In this document: positions 60,070-64,000 of the stretch, one piece after another
Position numbering within the stretch: position 1 is the stretch's first letter
Layout: each line of letters starts with the position of its first letter
Origin: Eleginops maclovinus
Lineage: Eukaryota > Chordata > Actinopteri > Perciformes > Eleginopidae
NCBI RefSeq assembly: GCF_036324505.1
Contig: NC_086368.1
Coordinates: forward strand, 16,638,378-16,702,377
Reading direction: 5' to 3'
Length of the DNA: 64,000 bases
The notes under the pieces: generated by a model
Databases searched by the model: none
What the model was told of the DNA's origin: nothing
What the model saw: only the letters and a program-made list of their open reading frames with translations
Translations under genes and position numbers: made by a program

Positions 60070-62124
60070 TTTAGGCTGAATACAAGTGAGTGTTTCACCC
60101 TTGGTGATGTCACCACAGTGAATATGACCATGGTGAAAGGAGGCGTGGCCTACAACGTCATCCCGGCTGAAATGGACGTGAGCTTTGACCTTAGGATACC
60201 TCCAACAGTTAACCTACAGGTGTGTACACGTGCATCTTTATGAGTTGGAAGGTGTGTCTCCAGGTTGTTTTAAACTTTTCTACCCCAGTGATGAGTTTTT
60301 AAAGAGTAATCTTAAAACACACTTATATTTTTTAGCTGTCACCTGATGTCTCTGTATGTCTGTGTTGTCACACACACATGGACTAAATGGACTGCACTGT
60401 CTTTGCAACCCTCAATTCATTCACACCTCATTCATGCAGAGCAGTACCACTTGGTCAAGAGAATCTTACATTCATACACATTCACACACCGTTGGCCATG
60501 CAATCGGGAGCACCTCAAGGTTAAGTATTTTAAGGGATACTTGTGGCTGGGTTCAAACCCACAACCTTCTGGTTGAATGACGACCACACTCCCTCGCAGC
60601 CACAGTCGCCCCCTACTAACTATCTTTGTCACTTTTATTGTATTTTATTGTGATTCTATTGTTTCTTTTTCCTCTGAGTTTGGTTTAACCACTTTAAATC
60701 AACTTGGTCTATAGTGCTATATAAACGTTTATTTGATTTCTGTTCGTCTGTCACACATGTGGTCATGGAGACTTCTGATTAACAGGTGTGGGTGTGAAAA
60801 CCTCCAGCTCAGTGACAGCTCTGAACTAACTTCTCTATTATCATTATCCTACCAGGAGTTTGAAAAACAAATTAAGGAGTGGTGTAAAGAAGCAGGAGAA
60901 GATGTCACTTACGAATTTGCTCAGGTCAGTGCACGTAATACTCCATTATGAAAGTGCGGTGTGTTCCTGTTGTTGACAAGGAGATTAAAGTAGCTGCCAT
61001 CTATTGCAGAAACACATGAACCAGAACATGACTTCTACAGAGGAGAGCGATCCCTGGTGGAGTGCCTTCAGTGCAGCCTGCAAGGCAATGTGAGTACACA
61101 CTTATACATACCGTATCTTCATGTGTCAAGAACTTACAAACATAATTTTCTATTGTCACTATCGACTAGTAAGAGAAGCTACTATATATTTTGAAAATGT
61201 TAACATTGATTGTAGCTCCATCTACATTTATCAAAGTAATTTCACTACAATAAATTAAGGTACTATGACATTTTAGGCTTCTCTCAATGCAATTAATCAT
61301 AGAAAAGCATACAAAAAGCAGTAATATAAGAATGTAGAAAATAAAAAAAATATGAGGCACAATAAATGGTGTGTGTGTGTGTGTGCGTGTGCGTCGGTCG
61401 GTCGGTTAGAAATTAGTTCATAAAATCTGTCTAATGTTTTTGACTCAGAAAATATTATTTTTGTATCCTCTATTTTTGCTTTCCTTCGTTTGAATCCACG
61501 CAGTTTCACACCTTTGCTGCTCATTTTCACACAGCTCCAACAATCCTCTTCTGTTGATTGGACAGAACTGCATTGCCTGTCCTCTCGACAGTTACTTCTG
61601 TGCCTGTTTTTTTTTTACGATGCATTCTGCTGGAAATGTATACAGTATAGGTTCTTTTGGTCATGCCTGTCTAACATAAGCTGTAATACATTTAGGATAT
61701 CTTTAGAAATATTTATCCTGATAATTTAATTATAGGACTGTACTGAAGCTGTCCTCGTGTCAATGTTTCCACTGTAGGAACATAACTTTGGAAAAGGAGA
61801 TATTTCCAGCTGCTACGGATAGCCGTTTCATTCGAGCGGTGAGTATAGAAACTGGATATGATGGAATAGACAATAAGGAAGAACGTTTTTCAATTTTAAT
61901 TCAGGAATTAATCATGACATTTGACATTGTTGGCTTTTTTTTTTTTTTTTTGAACATAGGTGGGTATCCCTGCCATCGGCTTTTCCCCAATGAACCTGAC
62001 TCCAATCCTGCTGCACGATCACAACGAGTTCCTGAATGAGAAAGTCTTCCTGAAAGGCATCAGCGTGTTCGAGAAGCTCATCTCAGCTCTTGCCAGTGTT
62101 CCTGCCTTCCCTGATGAGGCTTAG
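55937..62124 (+). CDS. acy1: Aminoacylase-1 (N-acyl-L-amino-acid amidohydrolase, M20 family)
   Basis: It is a cytosolic zinc enzyme that hydrolyses N-acetylated amino acids. Exons: 55937-56063, 56669-56733, 56855-56959, 57053-57147, 57335-57411, 58209-58298, 59027-59083, 59194-59267, 59361-59410, 60075-60219, 60856-60924, 61010-61089, 61778-61838, 61960-62124. All phases join to 419 residues (human 408), with an N-terminal extension of about 11. Zinc and catalytic residues, shifted 11 from human: His91 and Asp93 ([10 protein letters not shown]), Asp124 (ARGSQDMKC), Glu158/Glu159 ([11 protein letters not shown]), Glu186 (ALDEG) and His384 (LLHDHNE). The dimerisation-domain segment [12 protein letters not shown] and the C-terminal [18 protein letters not shown] are clear. 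The acceptor of exon 10 lies directly after a (GT)n tract, and intron 10 holds a SINE. It is downstream of abhd14a in the same direction. Confidence 0.96.
60018..60068. repeat. (GT)n microsatellite abutting an acy1 splice acceptor
   Basis: GT units are interrupted once by TATG, running to within a few bases of the ATTTTAG acceptor at 60074. The normal polypyrimidine tract is largely replaced by alternating GT. Confidence 0.95.
60385..60613 (-). mobile_element. tRNA-derived SINE in acy1 intron 10
   Basis: In minus sense it starts GGGGGCGACTGTGGCTGC (degenerate A box) and then has the B box GGTTTGAACCC. Next come a tRNA-unrelated body with GGTGTGTGAATGTG and repeated TGAATG motifs and a TG-rich 3' part. 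This matches a SINE family I recall as common in teleosts. The 3' edge is approximate. It is too diverged in the A box to be an active tRNA gene. Confidence 0.75.
61371..61388. repeat. Short (GT)n tract in acy1 intron 12
   Basis: About eight GT units, then GCGTGTGCG and a short GGTC repeat. Confidence 0.85.
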
Positions 62125-64000
62125 ACAAGTCTTCATTTTAATCCTGTCTAGAAACGTATTTCACTAAGGATAATAATATTTAACTTGAAACTTGAACGTT
62201 TTGAAGAGATTACCAAAGAATAGTAAAACGTATCATTTAGCCAAACTGAGCACTTAGCCTTTGGTACTTGATTTTTTTTATTTACGATTCTCAGGATATA
62301 GGTAAGGTTTGCATTTTTCTTTTGCCAACTTACTTGCCTGTGTGTACACGGTCTTAAAGATGTATCACCCCTTGTGAAAGCAATGTTCTCCATTACTATG
62401 GAGAAATGAACTAACTTAAATGTGAAGACGACTTTGATTTTCACTTTGATCAAACGTCATTTAATTGCCACTTTTCTCATCAAGCCTGATTTTAAAACTA
62501 TTATTCCACAGATATAACTTTATTTAATAAATTGAAATTGAATAAATATATTTGTTCATTACTCTCATGCTCGTATTTTCTTCTACATATGTTTGAGATC
62601 CGTATCTGACGCCACGCTGACGTGCACATTTATAACATCGATAAATAAGTACTGTAAATGCAGGACTAGAGCTTTGTTATTGAGGAAGATTTCTGACTGC
62701 ATTTGACAAAGGCATTTTACCTTCAAACAACCAAGTCTGTTTCAAGGACAGACAATAACATTTATAATTACTACATCAGAAAATGAACATAGTTATTGTT
62801 ATACTTACAGCTGTTAAGCAAGCAGCTTCTCGAAGAAGGATGGGAATAAGCGCAGGGTAGAGTGCGTGCATGTAGACAGCCAGTCCGTCCAATCACTTCA
62901 TTTAAATCAAACGATTTGACCAACCTATTACAGTCCAACAGCCACAGACATATTTTGTTTGTTTTTTTGTCAGTGATTTCTGTTGTAGAGTATTTTAACA
63001 ACTCTTAACAATGCATTATTCTGAAGTACATTACCCACCCTACTTTTTAATGCAGTCAAATATTTAATATAAGGTAGAATGTTATGTTTCACGGTGCTCT
63101 GATAGAGATACCCAAGAGACTCTATTTTAGAAGCTATGAGAACAAGACAGATTAACGTTGCCATACCATCACTGCATAGCCGGTCAAGCTTAACCAATTT
63201 ATTCAGAAAATCCTCTTAACAAGAAAAGTTATTTGCATTTATTCAATACAACTTGCTTTCAACTATGCAGATAAAATGGCGATTTTTTGTTAATAAGGAT
63301 GTTATGTTATGAAGGTACAATAAGGGAAATTAAAAATGTGTTTTCATGTGTAATGCTGTTTACATGAGGCAAAGGTCAGTCTCATCTACAGTTCAGCTCC
63401 TGTTGGAGTTGTCGTCCAATTAACAGTGTATGGCTCTCCAAGGGGGACTGGCAGGAAGACTGTGCAGTCAGTAATTAGTCTTCTCTCTCCCCAGGACGTG
63501 ACAGCAGTATTAGCACATTGGGCCGTCAGGGAGACGACTAAAAGCTGAACCCACATCCTTCCTCCCAGAGGGGGCAGGAATAGGTGCACTCATCCTGTCG
63601 GGTGAGCTGCCGAGCATCTCAATGCCTGGCTGCGGAAAAACAAAGAAGCTGTTTAACAGTTCCACATCTCCCTATTTTAAAGGGCTTTTCAAGAATTTGG
63701 TACAGCAGCATCATATTGAATGTTAAACGTTGTTTGTGGTTTCAGTCAAAAGTAATGCATATTTCTCAGGATATAAAAAAATCCTTGACATTTGCTTCCT
63801 CTTCCTCTCTTTCCCGCGGTCAGAGGTCAGGATCAGATTCAATAACAGCGGCTCTGAGGCGAGGTGGCTGAGGATCAGATCCCGGTCAAGGGGCAGGGAG
63901 CTTAACCACATGGAGAGATTTACCAGACTCCGGCTTTCGTTCTCATACAGCCTCCTGTGCTCTTATTATCATCAATATTAAATGGCTCCAACCTCTGCTG
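62125..64000. other. acy1 3' UTR and unassigned downstream sequence
   Basis: Candidate acy1 poly(A) signals are AATAAA at 62526-62531 and again near 62541. From about 62560 onward I recognise no gene: frames are short, AT-rich and unlike known proteins. A somewhat GC-richer part at 63380-63700 and 63820-64000 could belong to the next locus, but no exon can be supported. Confidence 0.45.

Noticed and set aside
60400..60613. Functional tRNA gene in acy1 intron 10
   Set aside because: The A box is degenerate, no cloverleaf can be drawn, and the downstream body fits a SINE.
1..64000. CRISPR arrays, bacterial operons or phage genes
   Set aside because: No spaced repeats or compact gene arrays occur, and every recognised gene is a spliced vertebrate gene or a eukaryotic transposon.

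Overview
This is a window of ray-finned fish (teleost) nuclear DNA. Its genes are spliced with GT-AG introns and match vertebrate proteins by recognition. It also carries retrotransposon and hAT families typical of teleosts, long AT-rich intergenic stretches and (GT)n microsatellites. I see no bacterial, phage or CRISPR content. I do not assign a species.

Layout. Bases 1-15,700 hold a possible promoter and non-coding first exon of rad54l2, followed by a dense nest of transposable elements that would lie in its first intron. A BEL/Pao LTR retrotransposon on the minus strand fills 1880-11905 with target duplication ATGGG. Inside it sit a small hAT element, a solo LTR, a truncated L2/CR1-like LINE, a 27-bp palindromic insert and a hAT derivative with a BED zinc finger. 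Twenty-two bases further on, a Ty3/Gypsy element fills 11933-15490 with target duplication TAGAC, and its gag faces the opposite way to its pol. Both LTR elements are dead.

The genes follow. rad54l2 (plus, 15758-25157) is a SNF2-family ATPase whose last exon carries an apparent one-base frameshift. cyb561d2 (minus, 28399-29454) converges on it. Then, all on plus: rassf1 (34135-37920), tusc2 (40340-41296), hyal2 (46900-48782), abhd14a (51669-53937) and acy1 (55937-62124). Bases 62125-64000 hold the acy1 3' end and unassigned sequence.

The genes are not a pathway. They are a conserved block related to human 3p21. The set HYAL2-TUSC2-RASSF1-CYB561D2 is one human cluster (3p21.31), while RAD54L2 and ABHD14A-ACY1 are separate in human (3p21.2); here they form one run of about 47 kb. 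Roles span chromatin remodelling, membrane redox, Hippo-type scaffolding, a myristoylated mitochondrial regulator, hyaluronan turnover and N-acyl amino acid hydrolysis.

Method limits: exon edges were set by eye from splice signals, reading phase and similarity to remembered vertebrate families. No search or alignment was run. I found no convincing undescribed biological system. The most unusual signals are the nested and rearranged elements with intact target duplications, and the rad54l2 frameshift.
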